NCBI RefSeq assembly: GCF_000150955.2
Contig: NC_011694.1
Coordinates: 377,227 to 441,226, forward strand
Direction: 5' to 3'
DNA: 64,000 nucleotides
DNA from: Phaeodactylum tricornutum CCAP 1055/1
Lineage: Eukaryota > Bacillariophyta > Bacillariophyceae > Surirellales > Neidiaceae
Shown here: one piece after another, positions 41,860 to 52,215 of the stretch
Position numbering within the stretch: the stretch's first letter is position 1
Layout: every line of letters begins with the position of its first letter
Program-made: the position numbers and the translations under genes
Notes under the pieces: generated by a model
The model's database searches: none
What the model was told of the DNA's origin: nothing
Seen by the model: only the letters and a program-made list of their open reading frames with translations

Positions 41860-43299
41860 ATGACAGCGTCGAAGAATCCAGACCATGGCCAGTCTCCGAA
41901 CCTCCCCGATCACCAACCAGCCGATGCTGACCCCCGTCCTCCTTCCGACGCACCTCCGGATCGATCGACTCTTCCGAAACCTACGATATCGCTGGTAGAA
42001 GCTTCTCCGAGGGACGTGCTGTTAGGACGTGGGCGAGGAAATGGGGGTAATAGCGGGAACCAAATGTTTCAGGCTCTGATAATTGAGAATCTCGCTCGCT
42101 ACCACAGCGCCGCAAACCGCCCCGAAAAGACCCAAATCATCAAGGAAATCCTGGTAGCAATCAGCAAGGCCGGTGGTCGCTTTCTGAAGCCGGACAAAGT
42201 TCGCGGTGGCCTTGTTAAAATCTCTGACGCTGAAGCACGGACTAAAGTAGGACAAGCGATCCGCTACCGTACTGTGAATCAAAAGGAAGTCCCCGGGAGA
42301 AGCACAGCCAGCGTTCCATCGACATCCGAACAGAGGCGAGAGTACTTACTCGAGTTTGGCCATTCTGACGGCGACATTGTAGATCGAAAGGGGTCGGGGC
42401 TTGGACTCCGCAGCCGTGGACGACAAGAGAACGTATTGGCACAGTTCCCCAGCAGGCGCTTCCATCAACAACATCTTCCGAACCCACTTACACATCATTT
42501 ACACCCATTCGGTAGAAACATCGCAGATTTCGACTCGTTCCGTGATCCCGATGGACAAACGCTCCCCCCACAAGCACTCAATCTAGCAGAGCGGAGTGTG
42601 GATGTTGTTGGGGATATCGAGCCTCGGCCGCTACCTCCTTCTCCAGAGTTCCTTCACCAACTTGGAGCTCTTCCAACAACTCAACGGTCAAGATACATAT
42701 TTGATATTGACTCCTCCTCGGAACCGACTCCAAGGGCGTCGTCACACCACATTCAAGAAGGTTCCTCATTTGTACGAGAAACAATATCCAATGTGGACAT
42801 TCTTTCGGTCCCTAGACAGTTCTGCTCTCCATTTGAAAGGCTCAATCCAACTTCACAATCTCATCTCCCCCATTCGCTACCGTCAGCGAATATCCTGTCG
42901 TTTCCTGATTCCTCCATGGGTATGGCCCTCAGGTCTACCTTCGGGCAACCCTCAGCGCAGTCGCAATATCAACGCTTTGCATCTTTGCAACCAGCTGCCT
43001 TAGATACCTCGAATACGAGATTTAATCAAGCTGAGAGCCTCTCACCATCTCGGCAACAACTCTTGATGATCCAGCAACATCAAGAAGAGAGACTTTGGAA
43101 CTCGCAGGAATTTGCAGATCCGTCAAACATCTATCGTGCATCTATGCATCCGAACTCTGGTAGAATACCTGACGTGGACACAACCGTCCCGCAAGATTTG
43201 TCCCGCTTTTATCGACCCAGCCTCCCAAACATGCAGTCCGAGGCTGGCCCCGAAACCGACTACCACTCTTTGTTTACAGAATTCGACAGGAAGAATTGA
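41860..43299 (+). CDS. DUF6824-type protein (diatom-expanded family)
   Basis: A single exon of 479 aa. Residues about 45-145 match the domain pattern I know from many diatom nuclear proteins: PRDVLLGRGRGNGGNSGNQMF, an Arg/Tyr helix (NLARYHSAANRPEKTQII), GGRFLKPD and a final Ala/Lys/Arg helix (ARTKVGQAIRYR). The remainder is rich in Ser, Pro and Gln and looks disordered, as in regulatory proteins. The molecular function of the family is not established; DNA binding or transcriptional regulation is inferred from the basic domain plus a disordered tail. Confidence 0.75.
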   Translation: MTASKNPDHGQSPNLPDHQPADADPRPPSDAPPDRSTLPKPTISLVEASPRDVLLGRGRGNGGNSGNQMFQALIIENLARYHSAANRPEKTQIIKEILVAISKAGGRFLKPDKVRGGLVKISDAEARTKVGQAIRYRTVNQKEVPGRSTASVPSTSEQRREYLLEFGHSDGDIVDRKGSGLGLRSRGRQENVLAQFPSRRFHQQHLPNPLTHHLHPFGRNIADFDSFRDPDGQTLPPQALNLAERSVDVVGDIEPRPLPPSPEFLHQLGALPTTQRSRYIFDIDSSSEPTPRASSHHIQEGSSFVRETISNVDILSVPRQFCSPFERLNPTSQSHLPHSLPSANILSFPDSSMGMALRSTFGQPSAQSQYQRFASLQPAALDTSNTRFNQAESLSPSRQQLLMIQQHQEERLWNSQEFADPSNIYRASMHPNSGRIPDVDTTVPQDLSRFYRPSLPNMQSEAGPETDYHSLFTEFDRKN

Positions 43300-45617
43300 A
43301 GCCGTCCATTGTGAGTTCTGGCAATTATGCTGATTCTAAACACAGTAGCAACTGTTGTTTGTGGCAACCAGATTGGGTAGAGTCAAAAATCTAGTGCGTC
43401 GGGCTTGAATTTATGAGAAGGGGGAAGTGTGCGTCCGCAAAACCATGCGACTTTTGAGAGTGATACGTTAGATACGGTTCAGAAGAGATCAAGCCCAGAC
43501 GACGATGAAACACTCCTGACGGAGACAAGCTGGTTCATCAAAGCACATACTTCTTTGATACACAGGGCCAAAAATGTTGTATTAAGTGGTTCTCTGCCTG
43601 TCTAAGTGGATCAGTCATCAGACTCTGCTTGTTGATACATACAAGGATCCGGAAGGTCATATCCGAGACGGATAAATTGTGCCCATAACTCCCATTCTAT
43701 AGAAAAGCCTGTATTGCAAGACGCACTGCAATTACTAACAGTAAGACAAGGAATAAAGTGTCAATTTCAGAGACCCACGTCAAACTCTCATCATACTGAA
43801 GAACACGAGTTTGCACATGGCAGGGTCAACAAGGGCTCCTTCGGCTCTTGAATTGACCTTCCCTTGTCCAAAGCCCAAAAGGCAAAGTCGCAATTCTTAC
43901 TACAATGCAACAGCATCCCTACCATTCTGTTAGTACACCAAAATGAATATAGTAAGATTGGCTTTACGGAGAAGAAATCGGGATCTCGCCCTAGTTGTCA
44001 AAGTTAGTCCGTCTGTATATGCAAATATATTCACTTCATTTCGCGATGCCACAATTTTTGATATAGGACGGCTTAAACATGCAGAATGCGTCACATCAGA
44101 AGCTGTACTTGTATTCATACTATCTGTTCTTTGTTTGAAAGTCTAGCCAGCAAGTTACAGTGCTCAATCTCTTTGAGATACTCTACACAAAACTGCGTGA
44201 TCAACTACTCCTCAAATGTTCCCATGCGACAATCAAGCATGTTGTTATTCATGAAGGACGACTCCGAGATTTGAAGGAAACATCACACATAACCAATTCA
44301 ACTTGTTCACTTTGGCAAAGACCCACAAAAGATAGCTATCCTAAGATCAATTGGTACAGCAATTAGCCAACAGGACAAACTGGAAAGCACGCAGATCTAT
44401 TTCTGGAAGCTTTGACAGTGAGTTGTTTTTTTCGAAAACTGAAAAGGACAAGATTTGCGGATAGTGGTCAGGGAGTGTCAGTTTGGATCCCAACATAAGG
44501 GACAAGAATGGACTTTGTCGATGTACACCACATGAATTCCTCTGTAGGATGCTGCTGTGTTATTGACTGGCATCAGGCAAAGTCGTTTGAAGGTAACTGC
44601 GGTTGGTGAGCCTTGAGAATGTCTATCCTGCCTTTCCAAACTCGAAATCATGTCCCATAGGCCAATCCACTACGTAGCAACCTAAATTAGGATTAGAGAG
44701 AACTTGTCTTCAACACTATTTTCAGCACCCTTTTGGACGCTGGGAAAATGCGGCAGCATTGAGTGTTTGGAAGAATATTCCTTGCGTTGGAGAAAAACAA
44801 GAAATGGGATCGCGAGGAGTTCACGCACCTACATTTAAGGACTGTGCAGTTAAAACAAACATGGACTCTAAAAGCAAGTTACTTATGTTACTCTCAGCAG
44901 CGGCTCGGAGCGCAAAACCTATTACGTACAGTTCCAGTTATAATTCCATATACATATCTATCGAGGCATTTACATGTTAGTATTCCTCCTTCCAGACGAA
45001 AAGACGGATCGATATGAATGTATGAATTTTATTTAGAACAAGGTCAATGTAAGTACTCAGTCGAAAGGTTTAAAGAATCTCTATGCCTTTGTAATATGCT
45101 GTAATTTTGGATCGACAGCGAGCAGGATCGGTCGAAAAATAAAACGGCTTACTGTTATTATATATAGGGCGTCCTGATGGACAACATTTGGTCCTCCCAT
45201 GAAGAGCCTTACAGACCAGCATAAATATAGCAGCCAACAAGCTTTGTGGAACACCCTCCTTGAAAAATGGTTCACCTCACAACCAAGTGCTTGAAAAGGA
45301 TGCTCTTTTAGCTGGTAGCCCCAAGCACGAGACTTCCTATTGTTGCTATGGTCTACACGGTCTTTGGGATAAATATTTGATGTGCCGTAGGCAATCTCGA
45401 CTCGGGATATGCGTCCGGAATAGAATATATTCGGCTTTGTCTCGCTCTCCTAGTGGCTAATAGCGGAAAAACGAAAAATTCATGTTTCTGTAGGAAGACG
45501 ACTGATATTTCTTAATTCTGTCCATTCCTAGTGACTGTAGAAAACTGCAACGGTAACGGGCTAAAACGTGTCTGTGGGACCAAAGGATTGTAGATACGAT
45601 AAAAAAAGACGTAAAAC
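43300..45617. other. Intergenic region
   Basis: About 2.3 kb with only short, unsupported frames. Near 45536-45570 a short string (tagaaaactgcaacggtaac) resembles the end of the LTR that begins at 45618. This may be a further decayed LTR fragment. Confidence 0.45.
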
Positions 45618-45780
45618 TAGAAAACTGCAACGATAACCGACTAGAATCGCACTAGAATAGCACAAGATCACTAGTGTAGTTACGAAACAGAGCAAAACAC
45701 AAATTATACCATTATCTGCCTGAGCAGACCAGTCTTAGTCTAACGTACATATGACAGACGCTTGACGTGGGGTTTTTCTA
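45618..45780 (-). repeat. 3' LTR of the copia element
   Basis: 163 bp bounded by tagaaaactgc and ggggtttttcta. It is nearly identical to the split copy at 52159-55117 and the solo copy at 58625-58784. The ends are short inverted repeats (TAGAAAA/TTTTCTA) rather than the usual TG...CA. Confidence 0.85.
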
Positions 45781-46005
45781 GTCCCCTCACATTGGAACTA
45801 TGACACACATAGGACGATGTGTCCCCTCAAAACCACAACGGGAAAAATAGAGGCACACACACACGACGCTGCACGCAATATGACAAATGCAATGCAATTC
45901 GTCCCGACCAGAATGACGGTCGAGAACGGGAAAGTCGGCAAACCCTTCAATAAACCAATGTCACCACAAAATTTGCCGTATGAGTTCTTGACGTTTCGGA
46001 GCAGG

Positions 46006-46455
46006 CTAGACCTTTGTAAGAACATCAGCCAAATTCGTATCCGTAGGTTCATACGCAATCTTGATAACTTTCGCGGCAACACATTCACGAACAAAGTGAT
46101 ATGCAATGGCATTACTCTTCTTCAACATTGACTCCGGAGCTGTAGTATTATAAACCACAGACATATTGTCGCACAAAACTCTAGCAGCACCGTCGATAGG
46201 AATACCCATCATACGTAGCTTGTATTGTAGACCTTGAATCATCTCAGTAGCGGTCTTAAGTGCAACAAATTCGCTTCCAAAAGTAGAGGTCTCGACTGAA
46301 TTCTGGCGCTTAGAAAACCACATAGTCGGAGCGCGATTCACATAAATCAAAACACATGTACGAGAACGACGAGTAACACGGTCTCCCGCATGGTCAGCGT
46401 CAACAAGCGTTGTAATTTCAACAGCCTTACCGCGAGGTTGCGGTGCATTTGCCAT
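46006..46455 (-). pseudogene. Copia RNase H domain (separate frame)
   Basis: The frame contains APQPRGKAVEI, the RNase H motif VDADHAGDRVTRRSRT, APTMWFSKRQNSVETSTFGSE, LCDNMSVV, YHFVRECVAAKVI and NLADVLTKV, the usual C-terminal block of copia polyproteins. It is out of frame with the reverse transcriptase: a disturbed segment at about 46444-46520, including one arm of an inverted repeat, interrupts the join. Confidence 0.8.
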
Positions 46456-47990
46456 ATTGCGTGCAGCGTCGTGTGTGTGTGCCTTGATGTTAAGGAACCG
46501 ATTCCTCCAAATGCACCGTAAAAGTCCGTCCAGTCCACATTTTCCTTAAATTGGTTGTTGATCACAGCAAATGTATCATCGAAAACCAAGCGTGACCGAT
46601 TGTGAGATTTCAGATAAGCAAAGACATTGAAAACAGCAGTTAAATGTCCCTCGCGCGGCATCGCAAGAAACGAGGACAACATAGACACTTCGCACATGAT
46701 GTCGATTCGACCAAGTTCAACTGCCCATCGCAATACTCCAATCAGTGACTGAAAATAATTAGCGCGATCAGGATCGAGAATAGAAGAAACATCTAACTCG
46801 GGGCGATAACTGGTCGACATCGGAGACGAAGCACGATTGCTTAACGCCCTTCCGATTTCAAGTAGGTCTTGTTCAACATTTTTCACGGCTTGTTTAACGT
46901 AATCCGTAGAACTCATTGACCATCGCTCTTTTGTCGGATTATCCGGCAACGAGAATGGCGCAATATTAGCTCCTAGATAATGATCAGGGGGCTTGATTGA
47001 ATCCGGCTTCAACTTAAAATGCTTTCCAATAGAATCTAGGATACTTTTCGGATCTGAACTGATACAAAGAAAGTCGTCAGTATAAATCAACACATATTCA
47101 TAATGTTCCGTACCGTCGGCCTTTTGAGCTGGACGAAGCCACACATCTGGATCAGCCAGGCACGAAATGAAGTTGAGTTCCTGCATCGTCGAGGCCAGAT
47201 GAGCGCGCCAAGCAGCACCACTGGACTTTAAACCATACAAAGCTCGAACGATGATCGCATACTGATTCTCGCAGGACGGTCCGAACTCAGGACCACAGAT
47301 GGTGTAAACCTTTTCACGGACAGGTGCGTTCAAATACGCATTTTGGGCATCAGCACCAAGGATGTCCAGGTCGTTGAGAGCAGCAACAAGAAAGGCAAGA
47401 CGGACACTATCGCGTGAGACGACACTGGCATAGGTGATTGAGCTCGGAGGATCCGTTACATGTCCCCCGGCGACGAGTCGGGCTTTGCGAGTGAAGTCCA
47501 TTTTCACATCGAAAATCATGTGACAGGGAATACGAGTGTGACCGACAGGCTCAGTGACTCCAGGATCAAGGATCTTGAAGGCCGGCATGACATTTTTCAT
47601 TTCCTTTTTGATTGCGTCGGCCCATAACGAAGTGTTAGTGTCCCTGTCAATTTCGAGAGCTTCGCGAACGGTTTTGGGAATATGTATACCAAACTTGTGC
47701 GTTCTCTTTTGATAACGAGTTTTCACAGCAGAGACAATGGTATCTCGCTTACGAAGAGTGTGGGGAACCCACCACGCAAAGGCAGGCTCGTGGACCAACT
47801 TGTTTGCAACGGCATACTCAGCGACTTCGACAGGGTTAGATTCCTTCAGGTCTTTAAGCGGCAACCAAGAGACGGATCCATCTTTCCACTGTACGGACAG
47901 TTTCCATCCCTTGGTGGTACGTCGCATATGCTGGTTGCCATTACGATCGGTGACATAAAGGTCGTCGGGAGCAACGGCCGAGCCGTCTTC
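46456..47990 (-). pseudogene. Copia reverse transcriptase (frame-shifted from gag-pol)
   Basis: A clear RVT_2 reverse transcriptase: RTTKGWKLSVQWKDGS at its start, IPCHMIFDVKMDFTRKARLVAGG, GADAQNAYLNAPVREKVY, IVRALYGLKSSGAAWR, and the catalytic YTDDF box (near 47080). The tail runs through DWTDFYGAF. The frame differs from gag-pol by one base, and reading from DGSAVAPDDLYVTDRNGN in this frame shows the break lies near 47990. Confidence 0.8.
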
Positions 47991-50900
47991 CGGTGATCAA
48001 CAATCTCATCTAAAATAAGATGGCGACGTCCTTCACTGTCAACCTGAGAATAGATGTGCTCGGCAATAACGTTAGCGGCAAACTCTTTGACAATTCCATC
48101 ATTAAACTGTACCTCAAGGACACGAGAGTCGAGGATAGGATTCGCGTTCGAACGGCCAACCGGGTTGCCGTCGCGGTCCTTTTTACGAGCAATAACTTTG
48201 CCGGTCAAAAGCGAGTCCCCTACAGGGAGTAATACTTCAGCATTGATATACTGATCGAATGCATCATGGTCATAGTCGTCGGCTTCCGGCATGGTTGCTT
48301 CGTCCCCCGTCGAGTCATCCGAATAAGGTTCAAATTCATCAGGGTCACCAATAAATACCGGAACACGATCTGGATTGCCAAACTCTGTCTTAATTGACTC
48401 ATCAAACTCTAGCTGCCGTTTCTTTACAGACGCTGAGTTGTGATTGGCAACAGACAGTGGGGAGTAAGTAGTACGAGCAAGTATTTGTCCATTTGCAGCA
48501 AGAACACGAGCACACATTACATGTCCAATATCATGAGACGGTCCAAGCCATCGACCAAGTTTGCGCTTGTCTTCCGGGAAGTCTACCGGATCATGATACC
48601 AAAGCCATTCATACCACGACAATTCACACAAGTGGGAAATATCCGACGTATCGCCGGAAACTGCAGTGTTAGGCACATCATCATGCAAAGTATAGATGTC
48701 GTGAGCAATGGAAGACCGAGTATGGCCTTGTAATTCCAAACACATATCCCACAAACACAGTGGGGCGCCTGACTTTGTCATTGCTGTATTTGTCATTCGT
48801 TTCAGCGCCTTGATGGCTGTTTCGGCACGGTTCAACCAGGGAGAGTAAGGCTCGATCTCTAATGCATGGGCGCCAGCTGAGCGCACCTTTCGACGGAACT
48901 CGCCATGGATGAGTTCCTTCGCACCATCCGATATGACTGCAGCTGGGACACCTTCGCGATGGAACAACAGATCCAACGCTTCATGGGCTTCGGCTTTAGA
49001 TTTCATGGGGTAAGCGCGTGTCCAGTCAATGTCATTGACAAAAACTTGGGCACACGTATTTCCACGCAACGATTGAAGCTTAGAAAACATGGTGTCAGTG
49101 TACAAATTCGTTCGAAGATGACGGAATCGTAGCTGCGAAGTAACCGGTTTGACGCGTTGCACGAGAGCACAATTAATAATGTTCTTCACACCGCGCTGTG
49201 TGGTGACGCGTAGGGTATGTTTGGCAGTAGCCAAGCCAATGTTCCAACGATGAGCCAACTCCTCAGGGCTGACTTTGTAACAATGATTTGACAATTGGGC
49301 AGAGCCAATGACAACAGTATTCTGAACGGAAGTCACAAAACGAGCGTCATCCAATGGAGTGGAGACGGACAACAAGGTCTCGGCAAGGGCACATGTTGTT
49401 GTAACAACACTTGTAACAGCACGGATAGTACGACGGGATTTACTCGGAATAACCAAACCACGGGTATTGGTGCAATGCTCCTCCTGACGGGAAAATTCCA
49501 AAGAATGAGGGTCCCATACAGGATTGTCGTACGTCATGACAAGGTGAGTACAAGTATCAAACTCTTTGCGACTGGGCTTGCGAGAGGGCAAATACGAAAT
49601 GACGCCATCAAGCATCAAAGGCAGACGAACATTTTCGCTGGGGAAGAAAATGGAGTGTGAGGACTCCGTGGGCTTGCGAGTCAAAAACTTTGGGCACTCA
49701 TCCACCTCGACATCGTTGATACGAAGTTGGTTTGGATTGATCAGGTTGTGTTCCATTTTTGGAAAGTGCAAAGCCTGATTGAAAACCAAAATAAAAGTTT
49801 CGTACGTGTGCGGGTGGTCGTAAGCAACAGCAGCGGACACAATGGGCACAGAATGGGCACGTCCGAGCGTGGACAAAAAGGGGCTCACATCAACGGTACA
49901 ATGAGTTTCTTCAAACACAAAAGCATGACGACCGACACAACAAGTATCGGCATGCGAATCCAAATTGGAGCGGGTCAAATGGCCCGTACCAACCGATTGG
50001 ACAGACACAACAGGGCAAGTGGACACAACAGACACATTTCGCTGGGACATGTTCTTGCCAGCAGAAGTGTTAGAAGACAAAGTTGTGTTGTCATCATGAC
50101 GAGGACGAGTATTTCGATCCGTGTCATTGGAAGTATCAATAGCAGACGCATTGCGACGACAATCACCATTACCATTTTGGCGCAAAGTGTGCACATGGTG
50201 ACGCTGTTCCGCATTCATGGACTCATACTCCTCGAAAGAGTAGTAGCGGTCGGTCATACCGCTTGTCAATCCGTTGTTAAACGGTTTACCTTTTCCACCA
50301 CCGCGACCGCCGCGACCATGACGACCGCCGCGACCACCGCGGCCGCCTCTTCCGCCGCGACCTCCTCGGCCGTTACCGCGACCACTGTGGCCTGTAGAGG
50401 CAGAAGAAATGTTACGAACCTGGGCCTGGTTCTGTTTGTCAATAAACTCACTCAAATAATTGACAGTAGCTTCAAAATCATTTTTCAACGCTGTAGTGGC
50501 ACGAACGGTCGCAATTGCCGATTCGAGAGACGGGGCTTTAATGCGCTTCAAAAACTTGCGGACCTTGGCAGCTCCGGTCAATGGCTCACCGAACTCGTCG
50601 AGGTCGGTGTGGGCTTGCTGATGAATCTCGGCAAAACGCTCGAAAGAAAAGTTTCGGCGCTCACCGCTATAAAACTTGTTTTCGAGGTCTCCCTCGGCCT
50701 TGTTCATGATCTTCGATTGGTTAGTCGGCCCAAGGTAATGAGAACGGAGGGCCAACCAAGCTGCACGACCGTTACGAGAACGAGCGTGAGCAGAAACCCA
50801 GCTCCAGACAGGACCCCCATGGGTACAAGCCCGGATTACGGACCAAACTCGATTGTTATCTGCGGCAAAATCTTCGCCATCATGCGGGCAACGGGCAATC

Positions 50901-51475
50901 ATTTCATCGAGAACACTTGGGTACATGTTGTCCGGATCGTCCGGGACTTCGTCGTCGTCGCGGATCACATGGCGCAAAGGAACGCCAGTAAAACCACGGA
51001 CCTTGGAGAGATAATCTTCGATATTCTCAAAGGCTTCGCGGATCTTCTTGAGGTCATCGATCATGGAAGGAGCCGTAGCATCCTTCGACAGAGTCTTGTC
51101 TTCCTCCTCACGGCGTTTAATCTCCGCCATGGAGAGGACTCGAGCCGCAACGAACTGGCCTGGGATCGGACGAGAGGTACGCTTAAGGTGACGGATATAA
51201 TATCCGAGCAAGATCAAACGCTCTTCAGCCGTTGGAGAAATGGCGACACCGGAGCGGGGAATCACCGCTGGGGCGCCTGGCTGAGCGGCGTTGGGGTTTG
51301 GGACGGTCCCCCCGGGACGACGGAGGGTGTTGCACATATCCTTGATGAACTTGTCCGTCAAGAACACGAAGTCCTCGACGGAAGTAATAGATTCGGTAAT
51401 GGCGTCGCGATGAGACGCGTCGACAATACCAATCGCCTGGAGGGCGTTACGGACTTGAGCGAGAGCTGCGGCCAT
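47846..51475 (-). CDS. Copia Gag-protease-integrase polyprotein (CoDi-like)
   Basis: A 1,209-codon frame from the ATG at 51475. The Gag part (about 1-400) ends in an Arg-Gly repeat region (about 362-400, RGGRGGRGG) that probably binds RNA. The aspartic protease motif DSHADT lies near residue 503. The integrase shows ELAHRWNIGLATAKHTL and a DDE triad in FVNDIDWTRAY (about 813), VISDGAKEL (about 848) and NRAETAIKALKR (about 885). The last 40-50 residues are out of phase with the true reverse-transcriptase frame after a single-base loss near 47990. Confidence 0.85.
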   Translation of the reverse strand: MAAALAQVRNALQAIGIVDASHRDAITESITSVEDFVFLTDKFIKDMCNTLRRPGGTVPNPNAAQPGAPAVIPRSGVAISPTAEERLILLGYYIRHLKRTSRPIPGQFVAARVLSMAEIKRREEEDKTLSKDATAPSMIDDLKKIREAFENIEDYLSKVRGFTGVPLRHVIRDDDEVPDDPDNMYPSVLDEMIARCPHDGEDFAADNNRVWSVIRACTHGGPVWSWVSAHARSRNGRAAWLALRSHYLGPTNQSKIMNKAEGDLENKFYSGERRNFSFERFAEIHQQAHTDLDEFGEPLTGAAKVRKFLKRIKAPSLESAIATVRATTALKNDFEATVNYLSEFIDKQNQAQVRNISSASTGHSGRGNGRGGRGGRGGRGGRGGRHGRGGRGGGKGKPFNNGLTSGMTDRYYSFEEYESMNAEQRHHVHTLRQNGNGDCRRNASAIDTSNDTDRNTRPRHDDNTTLSSNTSAGKNMSQRNVSVVSTCPVVSVQSVGTGHLTRSNLDSHADTCCVGRHAFVFEETHCTVDVSPFLSTLGRAHSVPIVSAAVAYDHPHTYETFILVFNQALHFPKMEHNLINPNQLRINDVEVDECPKFLTRKPTESSHSIFFPSENVRLPLMLDGVISYLPSRKPSRKEFDTCTHLVMTYDNPVWDPHSLEFSRQEEHCTNTRGLVIPSKSRRTIRAVTSVVTTTCALAETLLSVSTPLDDARFVTSVQNTVVIGSAQLSNHCYKVSPEELAHRWNIGLATAKHTLRVTTQRGVKNIINCALVQRVKPVTSQLRFRHLRTNLYTDTMFSKLQSLRGNTCAQVFVNDIDWTRAYPMKSKAEAHEALDLLFHREGVPAAVISDGAKELIHGEFRRKVRSAGAHALEIEPYSPWLNRAETAIKALKRMTNTAMTKSGAPLCLWDMCLELQGHTRSSIAHDIYTLHDDVPNTAVSGDTSDISHLCELSWYEWLWYHDPVDFPEDKRKLGRWLGPSHDIGHVMCARVLAANGQILARTTYSPLSVANHNSASVKKRQLEFDESIKTEFGNPDRVPVFIGDPDEFEPYSDDSTGDEATMPEADDYDHDAFDQYINAEVLLPVGDSLLTGKVIARKKDRDGNPVGRSNANPILDSRVLEVQFNDGIVKEFAANVIAEHIYSQVDSEGRRHLILDEIVDHRKTARPLLPTTFMSPIVMATSICDVPPRDGNCPYSGKMDPSLGCRLKT

Positions 51476-52158
51476 GGTGAACTTTTTACTTTCTTCCTAA
51501 GGACGGGAAGGAACTTCGAAAAGAGTACGAGTTGAGCATGTGTTAGCGAGGTCGGCTTGGCATAACGGGAACAACAATAGTTTCCTTTGATCACTGGTTA
51601 CGAGTTTTGCAAATATTTGGTTCGCATACGCTTAAATAGTGATAGCCGGCCTGATTGCCGGGTCAATAACTAAAATACCCATTGTGGTATATATATACAC
51701 ATTTGATAGCAAGAGTGGAGAAGCAGCAAATACCACTTGGTACGAGGTCCGATATTAACAATTGGTAAGTGGATGTTCGAAAACAGATCCTACTTAACAT
51801 CCAAGCTTAGGATGCCGCTCGGGCTAGAGCGTTGAGTAAAGCTTCGGTAGAAGAAGCTCCATGGAAGCGTCCAACCATGGGGAGTGCCTTGTTTCAAGCC
51901 GCTATTGCAGACGAGAAACCCAGTATCCGATCGACACGACTACCACGTGGACGATTACGAGATACCGTCAGTATGTTCTAGGCCTCTGCAGGCGTCGGCG
52001 ACTCGACAACAACATGAAGAGCCAGGTATTATGCTTGCCTCCCCAGGCACATTCGGCCTCGGCGCTTCCGTCAAAACACTCACAAACACTCAGACAATCA
52101 CAACAAACTTATACCTTTGATCCCACAGGGATACAGAACGACTTTGGGTCTGATAAAC

Positions 52159-52215
52159 TAGATAACTGCAACGATAACCGACTAGAATCGCACTAGAATA
52201 GCACAAGATCACTAG
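52159..52215 (-). repeat. 5' LTR of the copia element, left fragment
   Basis: This matches the first 57 bp (plus-strand order) of the LTR at 45618 and ends at the ctag target of the nested transposon. The terminal tagaaaa is changed to tagataa. Confidence 0.85.

Noticed and set aside
45618-45780. First read as a miniature inverted-repeat element because of its TAGAAAA/TTTTCTA ends
   Set aside because: Direct-oriented copies flank the copia coding region, and a purine tract sits immediately inside one copy, so LTR is the better explanation.
49727-51535. 602-codon plus-strand frame
   Set aside because: It is antisense to the copia gag-integrase frame, which has clear motifs.
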